Of a stretch of DNA of 35,105 bases, positions 22,665 to 31,230 are shown piece by piece; the first letter of the stretch is position 1; each line of letters starts with the position of its first letter. Both the position numbers and the translations under genes were made by a program. Below the pieces are notes generated by a model, which did not search any database, was not told the origin of the DNA, and saw only the letters and a program-made list of their open reading frames with translations. Source of the stretch: an uncultured Fusobacteriaceae bacterium (GTDB lineage Bacteria > Fusobacteriota > Fusobacteriia > Fusobacteriales > Fusobacteriaceae); contig CAMTIW010000010.1 of NCBI GenBank assembly GCA_947072665.1, positions 1-35,105 of the forward strand. The letters run 5' to 3'.

Positions 22665-24479
22665 ATGACAAAAAAAATAAAATATTTAATAATTTATATG
22701 ATGTTCTCAATTTTTAATAGTGTAGTATCTTTTTCAGCTGTTCCTGCAAATACTAATATAGGTATTCAAGCTACAATTAGTTATAAGAAAATAACAGGTG
22801 ATAAGGTTTTTTCTTTTTCTAATATTGTCATTTTAAAAGTAAATGAAGTAGTTAGTTATGAATTACAGGGCTTGATCAATGATATTACAGTCTATGAGAA
22901 TGGAGAATTTATAATTCCTTACTCCATATCAAATAGTGGAAATACGGCAGATTCATACTTGATTTATTTAGAATCTTTAGAATATATCGATGTGAATAAT
23001 TACTTTATTGACTCTAATAATAATGGTATTTTAGAAGCAGATGAAACTACAGAATTAAAAAAAATAGATGATATATATTCAGAAACACCTAAAATAGAGG
23101 CTAATCAAATATTTCATTTTTTTTTAGTAGGGAAATTAAAACCTAATATAGTTGATAATATCAAAATAAATATAAAATTAAATACAAAAAGTAATTTAGA
23201 TAAAAGTCTAATCCAACATGTAGAAACTCAGTTAACAACGAATCTTGCAAATAAAATAACAATAAAAAAATATATAGCAGAGGTTCCAAATACTCAAATT
23301 AAACTATTTGTATTTAAATTTATAAATATATATTCCAATCCTACTTCCAATATTGTTTTAGATGACAATATTGATTCTAGATTTATTTTAGCTGGGGACA
23401 AAGGATATTGGCTTCCATTTGGAAAAGATAAAGAGGTGGAGTTAACTTTTCAAGATGATGGAAAGGAGTTGAATGCTAAAGACTTAGCGTTGAAAATCAC
23501 AAATAATGTAATGACTTTAACAATGGATTCTATTCCTAGAAATGCTCTTGAAAGTAATTCTGGTGGTTATTTATATATCCCTGTTATTGTTAATCCTGGA
23601 GTATCGGAAAATACTGTTTTGAAAAATAAAGCAACATATAATTATTTTGATGGAAAAAATCAGACAAGTAATTATACAACACCAGAGGCTACATACATAG
23701 TACCTTATATAAATGTAATAGATTTACAAGGAGATTCTGTAAATGGAGTAACTACTCTTACTTTTAAGTTTGAGAATTATTTGACTAATTTAGGAAATAG
23801 TAGTGATATATTTAGTCTTTCCTTAGTAAATAATAGTTTTCCCAATGGAACATTATTTAATATTGAACTTGAAAGAGGGAATGGTGAGATTGAGAATAAG
23901 GGAGATATACTAGTAGGGAATTTTATTTCTTTAGGCGAAGTTAAGCAAGGTGAAAAAATAAAGATAAAAGTTAATGTAACAATACAAGATCCTGAAAATT
24001 TATATAATAATTATGCAATTAATAAGCTGATATTAAGTAAAAAGAATCCAACTGCCATAACTTCAGTTACAGATTCTTTTATAGGATATAAAATAGATGA
24101 TAATTTCACTTTTGAAAAATTTCAAGGATTAGATATAAATAATGATGGGATATTAGATATAGATTATACTAAAAATGACTTGGAAGTAAAAACTAATTAT
24201 GTAATATATTATAAATTAATTTTTACTAACAAAGATAAAATTACTATAGAGAATATTATATTGTCAGATAAAGTACCAGATAACACTACTATAAATAATG
24301 GTGATGGTTCTTTATCACCAAGAGGTGTACCTTGTTATGCAGTAATATCTAATACGGGGATAAATAATGGTTATAATAGAGCAGAAAATTTAGGAGATGA
24401 TACAATAGGAAGTTTAAAACTTGATTTGAAAGAAGGAGAGAAAATAGAGTTGTATTTTAGTGTAAATATAGATGAATAA
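22665..24479 (+). CDS. Secreted paralogue of the major surface protein (604 aa)
   Basis: The signal peptide covers about 1-24 (ending SFS). The family N-terminal motif is well kept (NIGIQATISYKK). A domain with the loop DSNNNGILEADE follows (about 110-125), then the DUF11-like module (195-345, NIVLDDNIDSRFILAGD and YWLPFGKD), another repeat-like domain, and the C-terminal domain from about 488, opening GLDINNDGILDIDY and ending YFSVNIDE. One cysteine lies in the C-terminal domain. The start ATG is 13 bases from AGGAG, rather far, and lies 27 bases after the preceding stop, so coupling is likely. It is more complete than the 469-aa paralogue because it retains the N-terminal calcium-loop domain found in the 718-aa protein. 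Confidence 0.75.
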   Translation: MTKKIKYLIIYMMFSIFNSVVSFSAVPANTNIGIQATISYKKITGDKVFSFSNIVILKVNEVVSYELQGLINDITVYENGEFIIPYSISNSGNTADSYLIYLESLEYIDVNNYFIDSNNNGILEADETTELKKIDDIYSETPKIEANQIFHFFLVGKLKPNIVDNIKINIKLNTKSNLDKSLIQHVETQLTTNLANKITIKKYIAEVPNTQIKLFVFKFINIYSNPTSNIVLDDNIDSRFILAGDKGYWLPFGKDKEVELTFQDDGKELNAKDLALKITNNVMTLTMDSIPRNALESNSGGYLYIPVIVNPGVSENTVLKNKATYNYFDGKNQTSNYTTPEATYIVPYINVIDLQGDSVNGVTTLTFKFENYLTNLGNSSDIFSLSLVNNSFPNGTLFNIELERGNGEIENKGDILVGNFISLGEVKQGEKIKIKVNVTIQDPENLYNNYAINKLILSKKNPTAITSVTDSFIGYKIDDNFTFEKFQGLDINNDGILDIDYTKNDLEVKTNYVIYYKLIFTNKDKITIENIILSDKVPDNTTINNGDGSLSPRGVPCYAVISNTGINNGYNRAENLGDDTIGSLKLDLKEGEKIELYFSVNIDE

Positions 24480-24515
24480 TAAATATATTCTTTATATTTA
24501 TTAGGGGGATTTAGT

Positions 24516-27500
24516 ATGAAATGGAAAATTATATTTATGTTTATATTTATATATTCTTTGATATTTACAGGAACTGCTAATATTTCCATAACAAATATTG
24601 GGACGGTAAGTATATCAGGTTCAATTCATAGCTCAAATAAAGTTTCAACTGACTTGGAACTAATTAGTATAGCTACAACCATAGAAAGTGATAGAAAAAA
24701 TATTCAAGTAGGAGAATTAGTTAATTTCAAAATAAAAATAACTAATAATTATAAATCAGAGTTAAATGAAATTAGTACATATATTATATTACCACGAGGT
24801 TTTAATTATATTAAAAATATAATTAAAGTAGCTGGATTCACCATTACAGAAGTAGAAAAACATCCTAATAATATTATTCTGAAAATAGAAGGGAAATTAA
24901 ATAGTGGTGATGAGCTAGAATTTATAGCAGTATGCCAAGCAGCAATGGGAATAAAAAAAGGGATCAACATAATAAATACTAAATCTTTAGGTATAGTAAT
25001 AGGAGGGAATATAGGTTCTAATACTGCCAGTACCAATATAAATGTAATAGAAGATAAATTATTGAATACTGGTGTCATATTTGGAAGAGTTTTCATAGAT
25101 GAAAATAAAAATGGAGTTTTAGATGAAGGAGAACAAGGTATTCCAGGAGCAAAAATATACTTAGAAAATGGTCATTTTGTCTATACCGATATAGAGGGAA
25201 AATATAGTATGTTTGGAGAGCGAGCTCTAACACACGTACTAAAATTAGATTCATTTTCAATTCCAAAAAGGGGGCGATTAGCAAAACTAGACAGTAGATA
25301 TTCAGAAGATGGAAGCCAAGTTTTTGCAGATGTAAAAAAAAGTGAATTTTATAAAGTTAACTTTGCTTTTCATGATGTATCCATGAGCTTTTTAGAGGAG
25401 ATAAAAAAGAGAAGTGATATGAAAAATCTTCCCACAGAATTATCACAGGTTATAGAAAAAAATGAATTTGTATTTAAAACTTTTGATTCAAAAAGTGGAA
25501 AAATAGATAGTAGTGGATATTTTTCAGGTCAAAAAGATACTCTTCAAAAAGCTATGGAAGAGATTCAGAAAGCTAAAGAACAAAAAAAAATAGAGGAATA
25601 CTTAGCAAAAGAGAAAAAAAATGAAAAAACACCAGAGGAAATGACTAAAGAATTGGAACATAAATTAGATAACTCAAATAATACATTAGATATCATTAAT
25701 TTAAAGGATAAGGAGTTGGTTTCTAAGATAATTTCAATACAGATAAAATCAAAATTAGGGGATAGCATGGAGGTGTATTTAAATGATAATTTAATCCCTT
25801 ATAAACTATTAGGTACAAGTGGCGAGTCTATAAAAAATGATTTGAGTTTTTATGAATATGTTGGAATTGAGCTAAAACAAGGTAATAATAAAATAAGAGC
25901 AGTATCAACTTTTGAAGGGATGAAAAAGGTAAAAGAGATAGAAGTAATTTTTGCTTCTGGAGTAGAAACCATTGAACTTAATTATAATAAAAAAGATTTA
26001 GTAGCAGATATTCAAAAAGCAGTAGATTTTACTCTTATATTAAAAGATAAAAATGGTAATGTAATATCCAAACCATATTTCGTTTCCATTGTAAACGATA
26101 AAGGAAGTTGGCTATCTCAAGATATAGCACCCAATGACCCAGGGCTACAATTTATAAGTAGTGGCTTAGAAACTAAATTAAAATTTTTACCATTTCCAGA
26201 AACAGGTGAAACTGAATTTAAAATTTTTGTAGATGGGAAGGAAAAAAATTATAAAATAGATTTTAAAGCACCTAAAAGACCTCTTTTAATAAATGCAATA
26301 ATTGAAGGTAGAGTAAACTCTAAAAGCAATGGTATTAGTTTAGAGAGCGGAGATGATTTTTTTGAGGATTCTTTCTCTCGTAGAACTGCAATTTTTTCAA
26401 CTGGAAGTTTAAATGAAGAATATAATTTAACTCTTTCTTATGACAATACAAAAACAGATGATGAAGTTTTTTTTCAGAAATTAGTAGCAGATGATTTTTA
26501 TTTAGTCTATGGTGATAATTCTATAAGAGGTTATGAAGCTCAATCTACTTCAAAACTTTATTTAATGCTAGAAAATGATAATAGTAAATATTTGTACGGT
26601 GACTATAGTTTAAGTTGGTCAGATGATTCAGTTGATATAGGAAGTTATTCTAGAATTTTAAATGGTTACAATTATAAATATAAAAGTGATAAAATAGAAG
26701 CAGAAGCATTTTTATCCAATACCAATTCGGTTCAAGTTATAGATGAATTTCCTGGGAGAGGAGTTTCAGGGCCGTATCAATTATCTAGGGGTAATATTTC
26801 AGAAAATTCAGAGCAAGTAAAAATAATAATGTATGATAAAAATAATCCATCAATTGAGCTTATACAAGTTGATGCACCACCTTATACCATAGATTATGAT
26901 ACTGGAGTTATTTATTTTAATACAATTATTCCAGAATTTGATAAAAAAGGAAATATATTGAAAATTAGAGTAACATATGAAATAGATTCTAAAAGTGGAA
27001 AGAAATATAACGTATATGGAGGAAACCTTAAATATCATTTTAATGAAATGGTAAGTGTGCAAGGAGTTTGGGTAAAAGATGAAAATCCAGAAACAGATTA
27101 TGAAAATAGAAGTTATAATTTCACCGTGGATATGGATACCAAAGGTAAGATAATATTGGAAACAGGTCAAACAGTTCATATGGGTGAAACAGGAAAAGCA
27201 AATATGATAAAGTATATAAATAAAGGACCAAAATTTAAATCTAAAATGATTTATTATGATGGTGACTCTAATTTCTTTAATCCAGCTTCATTTGTGAGAC
27301 CAGATGCGAAATTGTTTTCTGTAAATAATACATATGAATTAACAGATGTAGATATTTTACAAACACAGGGCTTTTATTATAAGGATAAAAAAGAAGATAA
27401 AATTTCAAAACAACTTTATCAAGGATATAAAAGAATTATAAATTCAACAACAACTTTAGATATAGGAGGTAAATATACTAAAAATGAAACAGATGGAGAT

Positions 27501-28634
27501 ATAAAACCTTTGGTGACTTTGGGAAGTAAATTAACATGGGGTCCTAGTAATATCGAAGGTCTTATAAACTACTTAGAATTTGAACAAGATATAGATGATT
27601 CTTCTAAGAAAAGATTAGGGGTAGGTTCTGAATATATTGTAAATAAATATTTAAAACTTTATGGGAAATATGATTTTATTTCTACATTACCTGATACCAC
27701 TGTAATAGATAGATTTAATGTTTCTTATAAAAAATTGTATGGATTTGAATTAGGGACATTGGATTATTTAAGATTTTATACAGAATATAGAGAACATGAT
27801 AATGATACTTTTGATAAGGAAGTAGCTTTTGGATTTAAAAATAATGTAGATATCAATAAGAATTTAAATTTTTCTTCTGTATTTGAAAGGGTTATAGGGG
27901 TTAACAAAGATAAGAGTACTAATAAAAACGATAAAACAAATTTTTTATTTTCCTATGGCTATAAAGATGAAAAAACAAATACAAGTGTAGGGGATTTAAA
28001 TTTTACAATTGAAAATGAAATTACCAGTATCTTATCAAGATTAGCTTATGGAAGAAAAATAAAGGATGACCTAACTTTTGCAGTTAAAAATAGGTATTAT
28101 ATACAAGATATGAAGAAAAATAAAAAGAAAGATAGATTTTTATTAGGAATAGCATATAGAGATAGTAAAGATATTTATAATAGCTTAATAAAATATGAAA
28201 TTAATTATGATAATGGTATTGATAATAAAGGATATAAACATTTAGCAAATATTATAAGTACAACTCATAATATCCAACTTAAAAATAATTTAGTGACTAC
28301 ATTTTCACTAGGTGGGAAATATGTTCAAGATGAAAACATTTATGCCGTAGAGAAATATTTTGCATATATGTTAGGATTTAATACAAGGTATTATGCCACA
28401 GAAAAAATAGATTTGGGTCTGAATACAGCAGTTTATATTGATGATAAATCTATGGAAAAATATGGTGTAGGGATAGAGTTAGGCTATACTTTAGATAATA
28501 ATTTTTGGATATCAGTAGGCTATAATTTTTTAGGTTTTAGAGATAAAGATTTCTTTAATGATGATGATTATTCCAAAGGTATTTATTTAAGATTTAGGCT
28601 TAAATTTGATGAAGGTATTTTAAATAGGTTCTAA
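24516..28634 (+). CDS. Large outer-membrane protein: DUF11 + SdrD-B-like module + coiled coil + Ig-like domains + beta barrel
   Basis: The 1372-aa protein has a signal peptide (1-20), a DUF11 domain (45-180, VGELVNFKIKITNN and STYIILPRGFNYIK) and an SdrD-B/carboxypeptidase-regulatory-like module (190-285). In that module GRVFIDENKNGVLDEGEQG is a calcium-type loop, D195 to E206. A charged coiled coil (340-395) and two Ig-like domains (about 400-480 and 485-585) come next. From about 600 to the end the sequence alternates polar and aromatic residues in short strands (YGDNSIRGYE, LYGDYSLSW, GGKYTKNE) and finishes with LRFRLKFDEGILNRF, a terminal Phe as in outer-membrane barrels. It is the last gene of the cluster. 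I infer an anchor or secretion platform for the three paralogous proteins. A stand-alone adhesin is the alternative. Confidence 0.78.
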   Translation: MKWKIIFMFIFIYSLIFTGTANISITNIGTVSISGSIHSSNKVSTDLELISIATTIESDRKNIQVGELVNFKIKITNNYKSELNEISTYIILPRGFNYIKNIIKVAGFTITEVEKHPNNIILKIEGKLNSGDELEFIAVCQAAMGIKKGINIINTKSLGIVIGGNIGSNTASTNINVIEDKLLNTGVIFGRVFIDENKNGVLDEGEQGIPGAKIYLENGHFVYTDIEGKYSMFGERALTHVLKLDSFSIPKRGRLAKLDSRYSEDGSQVFADVKKSEFYKVNFAFHDVSMSFLEEIKKRSDMKNLPTELSQVIEKNEFVFKTFDSKSGKIDSSGYFSGQKDTLQKAMEEIQKAKEQKKIEEYLAKEKKNEKTPEEMTKELEHKLDNSNNTLDIINLKDKELVSKIISIQIKSKLGDSMEVYLNDNLIPYKLLGTSGESIKNDLSFYEYVGIELKQGNNKIRAVSTFEGMKKVKEIEVIFASGVETIELNYNKKDLVADIQKAVDFTLILKDKNGNVISKPYFVSIVNDKGSWLSQDIAPNDPGLQFISSGLETKLKFLPFPETGETEFKIFVDGKEKNYKIDFKAPKRPLLINAIIEGRVNSKSNGISLESGDDFFEDSFSRRTAIFSTGSLNEEYNLTLSYDNTKTDDEVFFQKLVADDFYLVYGDNSIRGYEAQSTSKLYLMLENDNSKYLYGDYSLSWSDDSVDIGSYSRILNGYNYKYKSDKIEAEAFLSNTNSVQVIDEFPGRGVSGPYQLSRGNISENSEQVKIIMYDKNNPSIELIQVDAPPYTIDYDTGVIYFNTIIPEFDKKGNILKIRVTYEIDSKSGKKYNVYGGNLKYHFNEMVSVQGVWVKDENPETDYENRSYNFTVDMDTKGKIILETGQTVHMGETGKANMIKYINKGPKFKSKMIYYDGDSNFFNPASFVRPDAKLFSVNNTYELTDVDILQTQGFYYKDKKEDKISKQLYQGYKRIINSTTTLDIGGKYTKNETDGDIKPLVTLGSKLTWGPSNIEGLINYLEFEQDIDDSSKKRLGVGSEYIVNKYLKLYGKYDFISTLPDTTVIDRFNVSYKKLYGFELGTLDYLRFYTEYREHDNDTFDKEVAFGFKNNVDINKNLNFSSVFERVIGVNKDKSTNKNDKTNFLFSYGYKDEKTNTSVGDLNFTIENEITSILSRLAYGRKIKDDLTFAVKNRYYIQDMKKNKKKDRFLLGIAYRDSKDIYNSLIKYEINYDNGIDNKGYKHLANIISTTHNIQLKNNLVTTFSLGGKYVQDENIYAVEKYFAYMLGFNTRYYATEKIDLGLNTAVYIDDKSMEKYGVGIELGYTLDNNFWISVGYNFLGFRDKDFFNDDDYSKGIYLRFRLKFDEGILNRF

Positions 28635-28668
28635 AAAAACTTTACAGAGAAATCTGTAAAGTTTTTTT
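28633..28668 (+). terminator. Terminator of the surface-protein cluster
   Basis: AAACTTTACAGA (28637-28648) pairs with TCTGTAAAGTTT (28653-28664) across a GAAA loop, extended by A/T pairs and followed by a T run. It overlaps the stop codon of the large outer-membrane gene. Confidence 0.9.
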
Positions 28669-28705
28669 TATATTTTATTTTTATAAGCCCATAGATTGAT
28701 TTTTA

Positions 28706-28738
28706 TGATATAATATTATTGAAAATAAAATATTTTAT
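28706..28738 (+). promoter_or_regulatory. Extended -10 promoter of the dinG operon with a downstream palindrome
   Basis: TGATATAAT (28706-28714) is an extended -10 box. A 14-bp perfect palindrome ATAAAATATTTTAT (28725-28738) lies in the early transcribed region and could be an operator, although in such AT-rich DNA chance symmetry is common. Confidence 0.45.
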
Positions 28739-28770
28739 CAATATAAAATACTGAAAGAAAAAGGAAAAAA

Positions 28771-31230
28771 ATGAATATAAAAGAAAAAATGTCTTTAGCA
28801 GCAATACAAATAATAAGAGAAGAAATAGAACTTGCCTCAGGAAATGAAGTTTTTTTTAGAGGAATACTAGAAGAAACAGGAATAATAGAAAAGGTAGAAG
28901 TTTTAGCAAGAGGAAATAAAAGAGCAACACCAGCAATATTAAAAAGAATGAAAAAAGAAGAAGTAATTATACATAATCATCCTTCTGGATACCTTTATCC
29001 ATCAGATGCAGACATAGAGGTAGCTTCTTATTATGCCAATAGTTTTAACGGTGGTTTTTATATAATTAATAATAATGTAACAGATATTTATGTGGTGGTA
29101 GAAGTATACAAGGATAAAAATATCCCAATTGAAATAACACCTTACTTTGAAAAAAAAGGTTTGATAGCACAGTTTTTTCCAGAGTTTGAATATAGAAAAG
29201 AACAAATGGAAATGGCAAGTGTTATAGAAAAAGGATTTAATGAAGAGAAAAAAGTAGTAGTAGAGGCAGGAACAGGAACAGGAAAAACATTGGCATATTT
29301 AATTCCAGGGATTGAATGGGCGGTAAAAAATAAAAAAAGAATAGTTTTTTCTACGAATACTATAAATCTTCAAGAACAACTTTTAAATAAAGATATTCCT
29401 CTAGCTAAAAAAGTTTTAGGTTATGACTTTAAATATGTGTTGGTAAAGGGAAGAGGCAATTATATGTGCAATAGGAAATATCACAACTTTGTTATGGGAG
29501 AAAAAGTTGATATGAATGATTTTTCCATTGTTCAAAAAAATCAATATGCAGAGATAATAAAGTGGGGGAGATTCACTAAAGATGGGGATAAATCTGAATT
29601 AACTTTTGAAGTTGAATCACAAATATGGGAAATTTTTCAAAGTGAGACAGATACATGTATAGGAAATAAATGTCAATATAGGGATGAGTGTTTTTTCTTT
29701 AAAGCTAGAGATGAAAAAAAGAAAGCTGATGTATTAATAACTAATCATCATCTTTATTTTACTGATTTAGCAATTAGAAAAGAGATTGGATTTTCTACTG
29801 ATTATGCCATTTTACCAGAATACTCAAGTATAGTTTTTGATGAAGCACATAATATAGAGAAAGTAGCAAGAGATTATTTTTCGTGTGAAATATCTAAATT
29901 GAGTTTTATAAAATTGTTGAATAAAATAGAAAATAGTGATAAAAAAAGAAAGAATATAGGTGTATTGGGAATTGTAGATAAAATATGTAGAGATCAAAAA
30001 TCTTTTGAAGGAATGAAATTAATTGAGAATTTAAGAGTTAGGCAAGCACAGTTTTCAGTAGCAATAAGAACTTATTTTAATCAAATGATAGAATTATTTA
30101 CAAGTGAAAGACAAGAGATAGCAAGTATTAGGTTAAAAAAAGATGAATTAGCTCAAATAAACTATATAGACAGCTTAAAATTTTATAGTTCTGAATTATT
30201 GGTAGAACATGGATTATATCAAAGAACTGGTAGGTCACTTATAAAAATTATTAGGGAATTAGATGATGATGATGGAACTATAAGTGAACTTATAAAATAT
30301 TTGGAGAGACTAGATGACTATGTAAGTAATTTAAAATTTATAGATAGTATGGAAGATGATGGGTATATTTATTGGGTGGAAGTAAATAGAAGAAAAGGCT
30401 ATGCTAAAAGGGTTGCAACACCATTAAAAATAGATTCAGAATTACAAAAAAATCTTTTTATTAATATGAAGACAATAATATTTACATCTGCTACAATAGC
30501 TATTGGGAGTAATTTCAAATATTTTAAGGATTCTATTGGATTAAAAGATGAAGTTATAGAAGATGTAATAAGCTCACCATTTGATTACGATAAAAAAATG
30601 AAAGTGTATATTCCTGATGATTTTTGTGACCCAAGTAGTAAAGATTTTTCTGAAGAGGTAGCTAATTTTTTAAAGAGTTCATTAGTTGCATCTAGAGGTA
30701 GAACTTTTGTGTTGTTTACATCATATAAAATGTTGAATTATGTCTATTATAGTGTTAGAGATGAACTAGAAAAGAATGGAATAGAATTATTTATACATGG
30801 AACAGCTCCTAGAACACAGCTTGTGGAGCTTTATAAAAAGTCAGAAAAACCTGTTCTTTTTGGAACTGATTCTTTTTGGGAAGGTGTGGATATAAAAGGT
30901 GAAAAATTAAGTTCTGTAATAATTATAAAATTACCATTTAAAGTTCCAAATGATCCGATAACAGAAGCAATAATAGAGAGTATAGAACTAGAAGGAAAAA
31001 ACTCATTTATGGAGTTTCAAATTCCAGAGGCAGTAATTAAATTTAAACAAGGAATTGGACGTTTAATTAGAAGTAAAAGTGATTCGGGAAATGTTATTAT
31101 TTTAGATAATAGAGTTATAAATAAAAAATATGGTCAATTCTTTAAAAGTGCAGTTCCAAGTAAAAATATTTTAGTGGCTAGTAAAAGTAAAATTATTAAA
31201 GATATTTTTCAGGAGATGGGGGAAAAATAG
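28771..31230 (+). CDS. dinG: DinG-family Fe-S helicase with an N-terminal JAB/JAMM domain
   Basis: The 819-aa protein joins two parts. Residues 1-115 form a JAB/MPN domain with a complete JAMM zinc motif, HNHPSGYLYPSDAD (H68, H70, S78, D81), close to that of RadC. Residues about 135-815 form a superfamily 2 helicase of the DinG/XPD type: Walker A AGTGTGKT (166-173), Fe-S cysteines C233, C296, C301 and C307, DEAH (357-360), ATNHH-like ITNHHLYF, and the C-terminal motifs FGTDSFWEGVD and KQGIGRLIRS. DinG unwinds 5'-3' DNA and resolves R-loops and DNA-RNA hybrids. The JAMM domain suggests an added hydrolase activity, possibly proteolysis or nuclease-like, as is unresolved for RadC. E. coli DinG has no such domain. 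It heads the run ending with the lipase-like gene; the HD-protein ATG directly follows its stop. Confidence 0.92.
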   Translation: MNIKEKMSLAAIQIIREEIELASGNEVFFRGILEETGIIEKVEVLARGNKRATPAILKRMKKEEVIIHNHPSGYLYPSDADIEVASYYANSFNGGFYIINNNVTDIYVVVEVYKDKNIPIEITPYFEKKGLIAQFFPEFEYRKEQMEMASVIEKGFNEEKKVVVEAGTGTGKTLAYLIPGIEWAVKNKKRIVFSTNTINLQEQLLNKDIPLAKKVLGYDFKYVLVKGRGNYMCNRKYHNFVMGEKVDMNDFSIVQKNQYAEIIKWGRFTKDGDKSELTFEVESQIWEIFQSETDTCIGNKCQYRDECFFFKARDEKKKADVLITNHHLYFTDLAIRKEIGFSTDYAILPEYSSIVFDEAHNIEKVARDYFSCEISKLSFIKLLNKIENSDKKRKNIGVLGIVDKICRDQKSFEGMKLIENLRVRQAQFSVAIRTYFNQMIELFTSERQEIASIRLKKDELAQINYIDSLKFYSSELLVEHGLYQRTGRSLIKIIRELDDDDGTISELIKYLERLDDYVSNLKFIDSMEDDGYIYWVEVNRRKGYAKRVATPLKIDSELQKNLFINMKTIIFTSATIAIGSNFKYFKDSIGLKDEVIEDVISSPFDYDKKMKVYIPDDFCDPSSKDFSEEVANFLKSSLVASRGRTFVLFTSYKMLNYVYYSVRDELEKNGIELFIHGTAPRTQLVELYKKSEKPVLFGTDSFWEGVDIKGEKLSSVIIIKLPFKVPNDPITEAIIESIELEGKNSFMEFQIPEAVIKFKQGIGRLIRSKSDSGNVIILDNRVINKKYGQFFKSAVPSKNILVASKSKIIKDIFQEMGEK

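Noticed and set aside
18436-28634. CRISPR, phage or toxin-antitoxin content in the accessory-looking region
   Set aside because: No regularly spaced short repeats, integrase, capsid or antitoxin-like genes are visible. The repeats present are protein-coding domain duplications.
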